A stretch of DNA of 64,000 nt. Source: Rhodospirillales bacterium. GTDB taxonomy: Bacteria; Pseudomonadota; Alphaproteobacteria; Rhodospirillales; Casp-alpha2. The stretch spans positions 16,841 to 80,840 of the forward strand of contig JABJGO010000009.1 in the NCBI GenBank assembly GCA_018662225.1, given 5' to 3'. How positions within the stretch are numbered: position 1 is the stretch's first letter; every line of letters starts with the position of its first letter. This document shows, piece by piece, positions 8,827-16,612 of the stretch. The notes beneath the pieces are model-generated. The model was not told the origin of the DNA, ran no database searches, and was given only the letters and a program-made list of their open reading frames with translations. The translations under genes and the position numbers were made by a program.

Positions 8827-8832
8827 TATAAT
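8827..8832 (+). promoter_or_regulatory. Perfect -10 box immediately before modA
   Basis: TATAAT ends only 9 nt before the modA ATG (8842), and no Shine-Dalgarno sequence is present in between. ACCTTT lies 17 bp upstream as a weak -35. If this is the promoter, transcription begins at or within about 3 nt of the ATG, which would give a leaderless mRNA. Confidence 0.5.
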
Positions 8833-8841
8833 CTCGGCATC

Positions 8842-9657
8842 ATGTTCAAGAAGATTCGATATGTATCTGTTTTCCTTGCTCTTTGCGGTGTGCTGGCGAC
8901 CACAAACGTGGTTGAATCTGAAGAGATCACTATATTTGCTGCGGCAAGCCTTACAGATGCTGTTACCGAAATCGGAAATGGATTTTCGGCCGATTATGAA
9001 GGGCAAACTGTGCGCTATGTCTTTGCGGCCAGCTCCACCCTTGCCCGCCAAATCATCGCCGGTGCCCCGGCCAATATCTTCATTTCTGCCAATCAAGCCT
9101 GGATGCACGCGACTGTGTCTGCTGGCGTTATCACCGGTGATACGGTTGAGCCCGTGGCCGGTAATCAGCTGGTTTTGGTTACCGCACCTGAAATGGTGAA
9201 TTTCCTGCCTGCCAATCTCCCCACGACGGTTGGTCCCGGTTTTCCCCTCGCGCCGTTATTGGCAATCGATGATCAGTCCCGGCTGGCCATAGGAGATCCC
9301 GCCCACGTACCTGCGGGACAATACGCCCGTCAGGCATTGGAACGCCTGGGATTATGGCAGGGTGTTTCGAACCGTTTGGCCCCCATGCCCCACGTCCGGG
9401 CGGCCCTCAATCTGGTGGTTCGTGGCGAAGCGGCTTTGGGTATTGTCTATGCCAGCGATCTCAGCCTGACCCCGACGGTACGTGTCGTGGCCACTTTTCC
9501 AACGGACGCCCATTTGCCGATCACTTATCTGGCGGGCGTTGTGAAATCTGATCAAATGGACGCCGCCTACTCGTTCCTTTCGTACCTTACATCGCCCGAG
9601 GCCGTTCAGGTGTTTAAGCGACATGGTTTTTCGTCAATACTGGCGAGCCCTGGTTAA
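8842..9657 (+). CDS. modA: Molybdate ABC transporter, periplasmic binding protein ModA
   Basis: Captures molybdate (and tungstate) for ModBC. 271 residues with a Sec signal peptide (MFKKIRYVSVFLALCGV, cleavage about residue 26). The mature protein begins EEITIFAAASLTDAV, the family hallmark, followed by FAASSTLARQI (oxyanion-binding Ser) and GAPANIFISANQAWM. Later motifs IGDPAHVPAGQYARQAL and GIVYASDL are also typical. The start is fixed by the signal peptide, although no ribosome site is visible. Followed by modB after 12 bp. Confidence 0.95.
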   Translation: MFKKIRYVSVFLALCGVLATTNVVESEEITIFAAASLTDAVTEIGNGFSADYEGQTVRYVFAASSTLARQIIAGAPANIFISANQAWMHATVSAGVITGDTVEPVAGNQLVLVTAPEMVNFLPANLPTTVGPGFPLAPLLAIDDQSRLAIGDPAHVPAGQYARQALERLGLWQGVSNRLAPMPHVRAALNLVVRGEAALGIVYASDLSLTPTVRVVATFPTDAHLPITYLAGVVKSDQMDAAYSFLSYLTSPEAVQVFKRHGFSSILASPG

Positions 9658-9669
9658 TAATAGGCTCGT

Positions 9670-10368
9670 ATGGAATTTTTCACCCCAACAGAGACAGACG
9701 CGATTGTGCTCAGTATCCAGGTCGCCCTGGTTGCTGTGGCGTCCAGCCTACCTTTGGGCATTGCTGTGGCATGGGTTCTGGTCCGGTTTCAGTTTCCGGG
9801 AAAAATTATGCTGGATGCGATCGTTCATATGCCGATGATCCTGCCCCCTGTTGTGGTGGGGTATGTGTTGCTTATCCTCATGGGGCGGCACGGAATAATT
9901 GGTGAATTTCTCTACGACACCTTAGGGATCAGTTTTGCCTTTACCTGGCAGGGAGCCGCGCTGGCGGCTGCAATCATGGCATTTCCGTTGATGGTGCGGG
10001 CCATTCGCTTGTCTATGGATTCTGTTGATACAGGCCTTTATGCGGCGGCTCGCACGTTGGGGGCTGGGCCTGTCCATGTGTTTTTTACCATTACGTTGCC
10101 GCTTGCGATGCCCGGTATTGTTACCGGATGCCTGTTGGCTTTCGCCCGCTCAGTTGGGGAGTTTGGCGCAACAATCGCCTTTGTATCCAGCATCCCCGGT
10201 GAAACGCAAACCATGCCACTGGCCCTATACGCGTTGATCAATACCCCCGGTGGTGATGCCGGGGCCTTGCGGTTGGTTGTCGCGGCTATTGTTATCTCCC
10301 TCGTCGCGTTGATCTTCTCGGAAATACTGGCCAGGCGGATGGCTGCAAGATCGTCAGGTGCCAAATGA
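9670..10368 (+). CDS. modB: Molybdate ABC transporter permease ModB
   Basis: Inner-membrane channel of the molybdate importer, 232 residues with about five hydrophobic helices. MEFFTPTETDAIVLSIQVAL is the usual ModB opening, with MPMILPPVVVGYVLL in the middle. The cytoplasmic EAA loop reads YAAARTLGAGPVHVFF, and the family signature FARSVGEFGATIAFVSSIPG is complete. It overlaps modC by 4 bp (ATGA). Confidence 0.95.
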   Translation: MEFFTPTETDAIVLSIQVALVAVASSLPLGIAVAWVLVRFQFPGKIMLDAIVHMPMILPPVVVGYVLLILMGRHGIIGEFLYDTLGISFAFTWQGAALAAAIMAFPLMVRAIRLSMDSVDTGLYAAARTLGAGPVHVFFTITLPLAMPGIVTGCLLAFARSVGEFGATIAFVSSIPGETQTMPLALYALINTPGGDAGALRLVVAAIVISLVALIFSEILARRMAARSSGAK

Positions 10369-11522
10369 TCGATATTTCCATACGGCATCAATTAGGCGAT
10401 CTTTCTTTGCAAACCGATATCCAGGCAGGACCGGGGATCAATGCCCTGTTTGGCCGCTCAGGGTGTGGTAAAACTACGTTGATCAATATAATCGCAGGGC
10501 TGTGCACGCCAAACGAGGGCCATATCATCATCGGTGACAGGGTTCTGTTTGATAGCGGAGCCGGGATCAATATGGCGCCAGAACACAGGCGGATGGGTTA
10601 TGTGTTTCAAGATGCACGGTTGTTTCCACACCTGAGCGTGGTGCAAAACCTGACCTATGGGATGGACTTGCTTTCTCCGGGTGACAGACGGCATACCGTG
10701 GAAGAAATCTCGAACCTGCTTGAACTGGGAGCTCTGTTACCCCGCCAGCCAACGACGTTATCGGGCGGAGAACGGCAACGCGTTGCTATTGGCCGGGCTC
10801 TATTATCCGGCCCCGCCATGTTGTTGATGGATGAGCCGTTGGCCTCACTGGATGCCATGCACAAGGCCGAGATCATGCCCTTTATCGAACGGTTGCGCGA
10901 TGAACTTGCGCTGCCTGTATTCTACGTGAGCCACGACCTGGATGAGGTTATCCGCCTAGCCGACAACATGATTGTCATGTCCAACGGTACCGTGGCGGTT
11001 CAGGGGTCTGTGGAGCAGACAATGGCCCGGCTTGACGTACAAGCATTTACAGGCCCGCATGAGGCGGGGGCTGTGGTTATCGCAACCGTACAAAACAACG
11101 CCGAGACTGATGGGTTGACCGAATTACTGTGCGAAGCCGGTCGGATCGTTGTTCCTGGTATCGATATTGAACCCGGTACATCCATACGACTTCGGATCAG
11201 GGCCCGGGATGTATCCCTTGCTACCACGGTGCCCGTGGGAAGCAGTGTTCTGAATGTTTTTGAAGGCACCGTTGTTGACGTGAAAGAAGTGAATGGAGAA
11301 CCACATGCTGATGTGCTGGTCGATGTGGGTGTTCCATTGATTTCCCGAATAACCCGTAGATCGGCTAAGAATCTGGATATCAAGCCTGGCAAGACCGTTT
11401 ACGCATTGGTAAAAGCAGCAGCCATCGACAAGCCTTCCGGTCAGATGCCCGGCCAGAGAACCAGCGAGGGAACCAGCGAGGGAACCAGCGAGGAAACCAA
11501 CGGCTCACCGTTCATTGATTAA
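10365..11522 (+). CDS. modC: Molybdate ABC transporter ATPase ModC, with repeat-bearing C-terminus
   Basis: ATPase that powers ModB. N-terminal ABC domain: Walker A FGRSGCGKTTLI (about residues 30-41), signature LSGGERQRVAIGRALL, Walker B LLMDEPLASLD, and H-loop YVSHDLDE. A C-terminal Mop/TOBE module (about residues 290-355, SIRLRIRARDVSLATT) binds molybdate and may sense it. The last 20 residues are an acidic Thr/Ser/Gly/Glu tail made by three perfect 12-bp repeats; ordinary ModC ends near residue 360, so the tail is an add-on. No modE gene is adjacent. Confidence 0.95.
   Translation: MIDISIRHQLGDLSLQTDIQAGPGINALFGRSGCGKTTLINIIAGLCTPNEGHIIIGDRVLFDSGAGINMAPEHRRMGYVFQDARLFPHLSVVQNLTYGMDLLSPGDRRHTVEEISNLLELGALLPRQPTTLSGGERQRVAIGRALLSGPAMLLMDEPLASLDAMHKAEIMPFIERLRDELALPVFYVSHDLDEVIRLADNMIVMSNGTVAVQGSVEQTMARLDVQAFTGPHEAGAVVIATVQNNAETDGLTELLCEAGRIVVPGIDIEPGTSIRLRIRARDVSLATTVPVGSSVLNVFEGTVVDVKEVNGEPHADVLVDVGVPLISRITRRSAKNLDIKPGKTVYALVKAAAIDKPSGQMPGQRTSEGTSEGTSEETNGSPFID
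11458..11493 (+). repeat. Three perfect 12-bp tandem repeats at the modC 3' end
   Basis: GAACCAGCGAGG occurs three times without interruption, encoding GTSE-type units in the ModC tail. The unit is a multiple of three, so copy-number change would lengthen or shorten the tail without breaking the frame. Confidence 0.85.
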
Positions 11523-11613
11523 TGGCCGATTTATCAAAGAAAACAAGGCGCGTTAATACAATCTAAACCATGCTAGGGTGTAATGAAATCAGGGTCCAAA
11601 AAGGAGTCCTCAC

Positions 11614-11898
11614 GTGGCCGAAGATCAAGCAGTAGAAGACCAACCAGCAACAGATGACGGAGCCATCTACGAGGTAGCGGTAGATGTAACGGCCGTACTC
11701 GGCACGTCAATGATGGCAATTAGTCAAATCCTGAAACTTGGCCGTGGTGCTGTTGTGGAGCTGGATCGCCGGGTCGGTGAAGACATAGAGCTTCACGCCA
11801 ACAGCCAATTGATTGCGCGTGGTGAAATCGTTGTCCTCGATGACCAACTTGGTGTGACGGTTACCGATATTGTGAAACGAAGCGGCTCGGCAGGCTAG
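11614..11898 (+). CDS. fliN: Flagellar motor switch protein FliN
   Basis: C-ring component of the flagellar motor that receives the chemotaxis signal with FliM. 94 residues, at the short end for FliN. After an acidic N-terminal tail, the SpoA domain follows: DVTAVLGTSMMAISQILKLG, AVVELDRRVGEDIEL and LIARGEIVVLDDQLGVTVTDIV. The GTG start is set by AAAGGAG 10 nt upstream. It is an orphan: no other flagellar gene is near, and the only other switch gene in the window (fliG) is 49 kb away. Confidence 0.9.
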   Translation: MAEDQAVEDQPATDDGAIYEVAVDVTAVLGTSMMAISQILKLGRGAVVELDRRVGEDIELHANSQLIARGEIVVLDDQLGVTVTDIVKRSGSAG

Positions 11899-11957
11899 TC
11901 AAGCGACCCCCAAGACTGAACGTATAAACACGCAAGAAATCACGGAGCAACACACAC

Positions 11958-12164
11958 ATGACCACCGCTAGTGAAATTTACCGTACCGCCAACCTGCTTA
12001 TTGAAACTTACGGCGAAATGGCTGTGGTAGGGGCCGCTATCAAAGCGGATCATTGCCAACGTACCGGTGACGACACAGGGCGCGCCGTTTGGTTACGCGT
12101 GGCCAGCGCTGTTGAAGACATTATGGATGATGAAACAATTCCGTACGGCGCAACCATTAACTAG
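11958..12164 (+). CDS. Small conserved protein, function unknown
   Basis: 68 residues, ATG after GGAG. Helical, with the pattern EIYRTANLLIETYG, AAIKADHCQRTGD and VWLRVASAVEDIM. This resembles a family of 60-70-residue alphaproteobacterial proteins (I recall DUF6961, unverified). No signal peptide or metal motif. It follows fliN by 59 bp on the same strand, so it may share its transcript. No function can be assigned. Confidence 0.65.
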   Translation: MTTASEIYRTANLLIETYGEMAVVGAAIKADHCQRTGDDTGRAVWLRVASAVEDIMDDETIPYGATIN

Positions 12165-12176
12165 GTACGCATCGCC

Positions 12177-12554
12177 TTAAGTCCGTCGATTTACAGTTAC
12201 ATAGACGGCACAGTCTGAATAACCGTCATTATAGAAATGATAAGTCCGGTCACCCAACGCAAGACGTTTGGGGTCATAAAGATTCCAATTGGCCGTGGCA
12301 ATTCCAGTAATGGCCCTACCCTCCTTGCCAATGAAGCCAATGATGTAGCGGAACTGCCGTTTTTGGCTGAACTCTCTGCGTTGACAAGCCATAGAAAGTG
12401 TCCGGTTGTAATTCCCCACCTTCCAATGAGCCGACGTCGAATACCCCAAGATCGCCAGATCTGAACGCGTGATGGCATGTGCATTCTGGTACGGGATGGT
12501 AAACAACCCAACCAATAGCAATAAACCGGTCAATTTTCGTGCGATGTGTCTCAT
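12177..12554 (-). CDS. Hypothetical secreted protein
   Basis: From the ATG at 12554, 125 residues: signal peptide MRHIARKLTGLLLLVGLF to about residue 27 (QNAHA), then a mature domain of about 98 residues. The mature part has two cysteines that could pair (MACQRR and SDCAVYV), a Gly-rich middle (IIGFIGKEGRAITG), and many aromatics. A TTG 42 nt upstream in frame is possible but would put a non-signal segment first. I do not recognise the family. It converges with the 68-residue gene, leaving only 12 bp between them. Confidence 0.6.
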   Translation of the reverse strand: MRHIARKLTGLLLLVGLFTIPYQNAHAITRSDLAILGYSTSAHWKVGNYNRTLSMACQRREFSQKRQFRYIIGFIGKEGRAITGIATANWNLYDPKRLALGDRTYHFYNDGYSDCAVYVTVNRRT

Positions 12555-12778
12555 GCCAATATGATAGAGAATCTCGAATCCCTTGGGAAGAGGCAATATT
12601 CAGTCGTGTGCGCCTGGTCAGTATTCGAGGTGTAAGGGAATATTTGGTTGATACCGGGGGGTAGGCTCTGATTAGGCTGGAAAGTTGGTAATGATGTCAT
12701 TGAAAATACAACCAAACCCCAGACACACTAAAGCACTCGCTGTTTAACGAGCCACTTGAGACAGGAAGTTTCCTGTCC

Positions 12779-13060
12779 CTAAACTTCTACATCGACCGCA
12801 TTACCCCGATCTGACGAACTACCAGTGTCTGCACTATTCGGATCACCATGCTGCCCGATCGAGATACTTGCACTCGAACGAGAATCAGCTAAATCCTCTT
12901 GCGCTTCACGCTGGCGTTCGGCACGAACATCACGTTCACGGGCACGCAACACTTCTGTTGCTTCTTCAAACTGGGCTTGTTGATGGATAGCCGTTTGAAA
13001 AGCCGCTACTGCAACGCTCGGTAACCGCGGATCGACCGCCTTCTGGACATTGTTTAACAT
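12779..13060 (-). CDS. Hypothetical small hydrophilic protein
   Basis: 93 residues with two halves. The N-terminal half is a predicted amphipathic helix rich in Ala, Gln, Glu and Arg (AAFQTAIHQQAQFEEATEVL, then RARERDVRAERQREAQED). The C-terminal half is a disordered Ser/Asp/Gly stretch. No cysteine, no signal peptide and no membrane segment. AAGGTCGGGG precedes the ATG. A hairpin (GACAGGAA/TTCCTGTC, 12760-12777) lies just after the stop but has no U-run. Function unknown. Confidence 0.5.
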   Translation of the reverse strand: MLNNVQKAVDPRLPSVAVAAFQTAIHQQAQFEEATEVLRARERDVRAERQREAQEDLADSRSSASISIGQHGDPNSADTGSSSDRGNAVDVEV

Positions 13061-13182
13061 TTCCCCGACCTTCTGCCGAAGTACGAAACGTAGCTACATT
13101 GCTACAGCGACTATAATAACTATACTCGCTATCAAATGCAAGGCACTTGTCTGTGGTTTAGGATAATTTACCCTTCCAATAG

Positions 13183-13217
13183 AAAAACCTCCTGTGTGGT
13201 ATCCACAGGAGGTTTTT
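13183..13217 (-). terminator. Rho-independent terminator
   Basis: Perfect 14-bp stem (AAAAACCTCCTGTG at 13183-13196, complement at 13204-13217) with a 7-nt loop. On the leftward strand it ends in a T-run, 31 nt past the stop of the zinc-ribbon gene. Because A5 and T5 flank the stem, it can work in both directions. Confidence 0.85.
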
Positions 13218-13247
13218 AATTCTGGTCGGCGTAAGGCTGGCAAAGAC

Positions 13248-13415
13248 TTATGCAGCTTGTCCTTCACGCCAGGCAGCCGTTCCCTTACAGTTGGCGCAAA
13301 CGCGCTCACCATAATGGGTGGATTGGAATTCTTCGCTGCACATCAGGCACTTACGGCCTTTTTTCTGGCTTGAATAATCTGCAGTAGGTTTCTTTGTGTC
13401 TCGTGAAGACGACAT
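13248..13415 (-). CDS. Small zinc-ribbon protein
   Basis: 55 residues from the ATG at 13415 (MSSSRDTKK), preceded by AAGGAG. Two CxxC knuckles, CLMC and CANC, separated by 14 residues (EEFQSTHYGERVCANC region) can hold one zinc. The N-terminus is basic. Similar micro-proteins with KCLMC...CxxCK followed by W-R-x-G are common in alphaproteobacteria, but their role is unknown; nucleic-acid binding is a guess. The open frame continues to 13526 without family resemblance. A strong terminator follows. Confidence 0.75.
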   Translation of the reverse strand: MSSSRDTKKPTADYSSQKKGRKCLMCSEEFQSTHYGERVCANCKGTAAWREGQAA

Positions 13416-13904
13416 TTGGCGGCTCCTTAGAAGTAGGTAAAACACGTTGTCACACTGTTCCGACGAGACCGCTAACCACCCGGGTAAGCCACTCTGTCGT
13501 TTACCGCACCAAGCCAAACCGCGCATTTGCGATCAATGTGGTGGGTAGTAGCGCGTAACAAGCCTTTCACCAAACGTTAAAAAACATCGGATCGTTCCAA
13601 CTCAAAAACCTGAAACAGGAATAGCGTGGAACATCGGATGACCAGTTTGTAGCACAGTCGATTTAAAAATGCAGCAATTATTTGTGCATCGCAGCATTTT
13701 TCCTATATTTACCAATTTCATCATAAATACAAAGAGTTACTATGAAATTTGATCAACGATAAGGAGACTTTAGCACATGTCTTTCAAAATTATTACAACT
13801 TTTTACAGTAATTTTTGAGTCTATATTTTGCGGAACAGTGAACAGAACGCCAGAAATACGATCTAATGCTGGTATAAACCCTGATCATCGCCCATGATTC
13901 TCCC
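13416..13904. other. 489-bp intergenic region, AT-rich
   Basis: Promoter region for the leftward zinc-ribbon gene and the rightward DsbA-family gene. The only coding candidate is a 13-codon frame (13778-13819) behind AAGGAG, listed separately. Base composition from about 13660 to 13830 is clearly more AT-rich than its neighbours. I see no tRNA or known RNA element. Confidence 0.45.
13778..13819 (+). CDS. Possible 13-residue micro-ORF
   Basis: MSFKIITTFYSNF, ATG 10 nt after a strong AAGGAG, ending in TGA. It could be a leader peptide, the remains of a decayed small protein, or chance. Its Lys/Phe/Thr/Asn-rich start recalls the N-termini of the two DUF1127-like proteins at 38 and 39 kb (MKLITALKNF), but the rest of that family is not found after the stop in any frame. 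Confidence 0.25.
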
Positions 13905-14594
13905 ATGCAGATCGAAATTATTGCGGATATTACCTGTCCCTGGTGTTTTGTAGGCTTGAAACGACTACGTATAGCATTGGAACAGCGCCATGAGGTGCCC
14001 ACAACGATCCTTTGGCGCCCATTCTTACTTAATCCGGATCTACAAAACGGAACAATTGATCGGCTTCCATACCTGAGCCGTATGTTCGGTAGCGAAAGCC
14101 GTATTCAGCAGTTCTACGAAGCGATCGATTCCGCTGGGCTAACAACCGGAATTCCCTTCTCTCCCGACGTAGACTTCACTCCTAGTTCTATCAATGCCCA
14201 TCGCCTCATTTCATTGGCTAAATCAACTGGCCAACATGCCCAAGTAGCTGAAGAAATATTCTATGCCTATTTCGTCGATGGCCGCGATATTGCTGATATT
14301 GGTGTACTAAGCGCCATTGCCGCAGAAACAGGCATGGATAGCAGCAGCGTTCAGACGTTTCTCAGTAGTGATGAGGCACGCGATTCAGTGTTTGAGGAGA
14401 ATGCCCGTATTCACCGCCTGGGCATCAACGGAGTGCCGTCTTTCGTTATTGCAAACAATCACGTGGTTTCCGGGGCGCAGGAAGTGCAGACCCTTGTTCA
14501 TATTCTGGATTTTGCCACCAGGACAGAGGGGCTGGGCGCTGATGGCCCGGCAATGACAACAACCATGTTGTCTCACGGCGTGGGGATGCCCTAA
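13905..14594 (+). CDS. DsbA family oxidoreductase, FrnE-like
   Basis: Cytoplasmic thioredoxin-fold protein of the 2-hydroxychromene-2-carboxylate isomerase/DsbA superfamily, 229 residues. The active site CPWC is at residues 13-16 (ADITCPWCFVG), and the cis-Pro loop is GINGVPSFVI. The motif sequence RPFLLNPD, the helical insert (INAHRLISLA), and VSGAQ after the cis-Pro loop are as in FrnE. No signal peptide, so it is not the periplasmic DsbA. Substrate unknown; polyketide, dithiol-stress or isomerase roles have been proposed for relatives. It converges with lpxI-lpxB with a 4-bp stop overlap. Confidence 0.88.
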   Translation: MQIEIIADITCPWCFVGLKRLRIALEQRHEVPTTILWRPFLLNPDLQNGTIDRLPYLSRMFGSESRIQQFYEAIDSAGLTTGIPFSPDVDFTPSSINAHRLISLAKSTGQHAQVAEEIFYAYFVDGRDIADIGVLSAIAAETGMDSSSVQTFLSSDEARDSVFEENARIHRLGINGVPSFVIANNHVVSGAQEVQTLVHILDFATRTEGLGADGPAMTTTMLSHGVGMP

Positions 14595-16612
14595 CCCCCG
14601 GAATTCGCCCCATCAACACGTTGTTGTCTCATGACCCGCAAGACCGCCGATGCCGCCGCACTTTCGTTGTCACGGTGGGCTATGGTGAGCTTCTGCAGGG
14701 CTGACTTATATCCCGATATCTGTGCCGCGCGCAGGTCCGGGTTTTCCAGCAATGCGCTCAATGCCGGCGCGATGTTATCAATAGTACAGTCTTCAAGAAG
14801 ATATTCTGGCGTCACCATACGGTCTTCCAACAGATTAACCAGCGACGCAAACCGGGCTGTTACAAATCGTCGGGCGAACCATGCCGTCAGCTTATTGAGG
14901 CGGTAAGCGATTATTGCCGGCACCCCTGCTTGTGCGAGTTCCAAAGCCACGGTCCCGGACGCAGCAAGGGCCACATCACTGGCAGCGAGCCCATCCAGCT
15001 TATCTTCATCATCATTGGTAATGGTTACCGATATCGAGACATTACGCATCGCCGCCCGAATCATGGCATCTGTATTTTCTACCGTTGGGAATAAAAAGTG
15101 GCGGGGCACAATGGATGGAGGTAACTGGTCAATGACCTCAAGAAACAGGGGCAGCAACCGGCTAACCTCACCCTTGCGACTGCCGGGCAGGACGGCCACA
15201 ACCTGGGCACCTGGGTCAATAGCGTGACGTTCACGAAACGCCCGCCCGTTACCAAGCGCATTCTGTTCCACGATGGGGTGGCCAACAAAGGTGCATGGTA
15301 GGTCCTCCGCTTCGAAATAAGGTGGCTCGAATGGAAGGATGGCCAACAAATGATCGAGAAAGCCGGCTATTTTTTTGGCCCGCCCCGGTCGCCATGCCCA
15401 AACGCTGGGCGCGACATAATGCACCAGCGGAATGCCTTTTCCCCTCAGGCGTTTTGCCACGCGAAAACAAAAATCGGGCGAATCAATGGTTACCACGACA
15501 TCGGGTTTAGATGCTTCAGCGGCCTGGGCGGTTTGACGGATACGTTTCAGAATATTGGGTAATCTGGGCAAAACCTCGGCAACCCCCATTACGGACAGGT
15601 CCTCCATGGGGAAAAGACTGTACAACCCTTCGTGTTTCATGCGTTCGCCCCCAACGCCGCCCAGTCGGATATTCGGTATTGCATGTTTCAGCCCACGAAT
15701 GAGAGCTGCCCCCAGTTGATCTCCTGATGGCTCACCTGCGATCACAAACACCATGGGGGCAGATTGCGGTACCGCGATATGGCTTTGGGCCAGGTCCATA
15801 ACATGTACGAATATCCCGGCTTCATCGGCTTTTTGCTGTACCAATCTACGATCTATGATCAACGAGCGGTCGGCCTCGATGACGATGCCAGCCAACCCGG
15901 CAGCCGCGGCCATGGTGATCGTTTCAGGGCCAATGGTCGGTAAATCCACACGGGTTTCTTGTTGGGGTTTAGCCATTTTCGCCAGAATGCCAGACCTCCT
16001 GGATAGCATGTCTAGCTCAGCATGGTCCCGCAACAAGGCATCGGTACCGCGCTCGTCTTCCAATGCAACGACGTGGCCGGACCGGGCAATAGCGGCCTGG
16101 CCTTTGTCTTGCTGTCCCAAAAGCAACGCAGCGGAAACCGCTGCATGAATATCATCGGTATAGGATGAAAGATCAATCTGACCCGACGACACAAACCCGG
16201 GCTTTGCCAGAAGATCAGCAACCAGGTCATTGGGGCTTACGACCCGGAAACCCTCTTGAGACTCGAGCATGCGTATAATCGATTGCAGCAAGCCATCGTC
16301 ACCAGCGCCGTAGCTGCGGGCTTTCAGAAGAAATTTTATACCCCACCAATCCGGGCGAAGCTGGAACATGGTTGGCCTACGGATGGCACCGGCCAAAACC
16401 AGATCTTTTACACCGTTGTCATTGAGGTGTTTAAGTATTTTGGCACCGGCACCCATACGAACCCATTCATGGGGTGCGTCTGCCACGGTCTGTTGCGGGG
16501 TTTGCCCTTCGAATGCGATGACAAAATATGGCCGACCAGATGCCTCGCACGCATCAATAATCATGATGGGTAACTGGCCCTTACCAGCCAGGATTCCGAG
16601 TTTAGGCAGCAT
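14591..16612 (-). CDS. lpxI-lpxB: Fused UDP-2,3-diacylglucosamine pyrophosphatase (LpxI) and lipid-A-disaccharide synthase (LpxB)
   Basis: One uninterrupted frame of 673 residues carries two consecutive lipid A enzymes. Residues 1 to about 278 are LpxI: MLPKLGILAGKGQLPIMI, DLVLAGAIRRPT, SYGAGDDGLLQSI and GLAGIVIEADRSLI. LpxI splits UDP-2,3-diacylglucosamine to lipid X and UMP. Residues 287-673 are a full LpxB: FVIAGEPSGDQLGAAL, VVVTIDSPDFCFRVA, HYVAPSVWAWRPGRAKKI, FVGHPIVEQ, VLPGSRKGEV and ASGTVALELAQAGVP. LpxB condenses lipid X with the UDP substrate. The linker is only about 10 residues (AQSHIAVPQS). Both halves have normal length and intact motifs. Start 16612 overlaps the lpxA stop by 11 bp. 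Elsewhere lpxI and lpxB are neighbouring separate genes. The internal M287 (15754) lacks a clear ribosome site. Confidence 0.93.
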   Translation of the reverse strand: MLPKLGILAGKGQLPIMIIDACEASGRPYFVIAFEGQTPQQTVADAPHEWVRMGAGAKILKHLNDNGVKDLVLAGAIRRPTMFQLRPDWWGIKFLLKARSYGAGDDGLLQSIIRMLESQEGFRVVSPNDLVADLLAKPGFVSSGQIDLSSYTDDIHAAVSAALLLGQQDKGQAAIARSGHVVALEDERGTDALLRDHAELDMLSRRSGILAKMAKPQQETRVDLPTIGPETITMAAAAGLAGIVIEADRSLIIDRRLVQQKADEAGIFVHVMDLAQSHIAVPQSAPMVFVIAGEPSGDQLGAALIRGLKHAIPNIRLGGVGGERMKHEGLYSLFPMEDLSVMGVAEVLPRLPNILKRIRQTAQAAEASKPDVVVTIDSPDFCFRVAKRLRGKGIPLVHYVAPSVWAWRPGRAKKIAGFLDHLLAILPFEPPYFEAEDLPCTFVGHPIVEQNALGNGRAFRERHAIDPGAQVVAVLPGSRKGEVSRLLPLFLEVIDQLPPSIVPRHFLFPTVENTDAMIRAAMRNVSISVTITNDDEDKLDGLAASDVALAASGTVALELAQAGVPAIIAYRLNKLTAWFARRFVTARFASLVNLLEDRMVTPEYLLEDCTIDNIAPALSALLENPDLRAAQISGYKSALQKLTIAHRDNESAAASAVLRVMRQQRVDGANSGG

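Noticed and set aside
8353..9108. 251-codon leftward open frame across the mod promoter
   Set aside because: It is antisense to the modA start and overlaps the PilZ-like gene in another frame. No family resemblance, while modA is certain.
14591..16612. Possible artefactual join of lpxI and lpxB by a frameshift
   Set aside because: Both halves and the linker read in the same frame with sensible residues throughout, so no indel is needed. A lost stop codon by point error remains the only artefact route.
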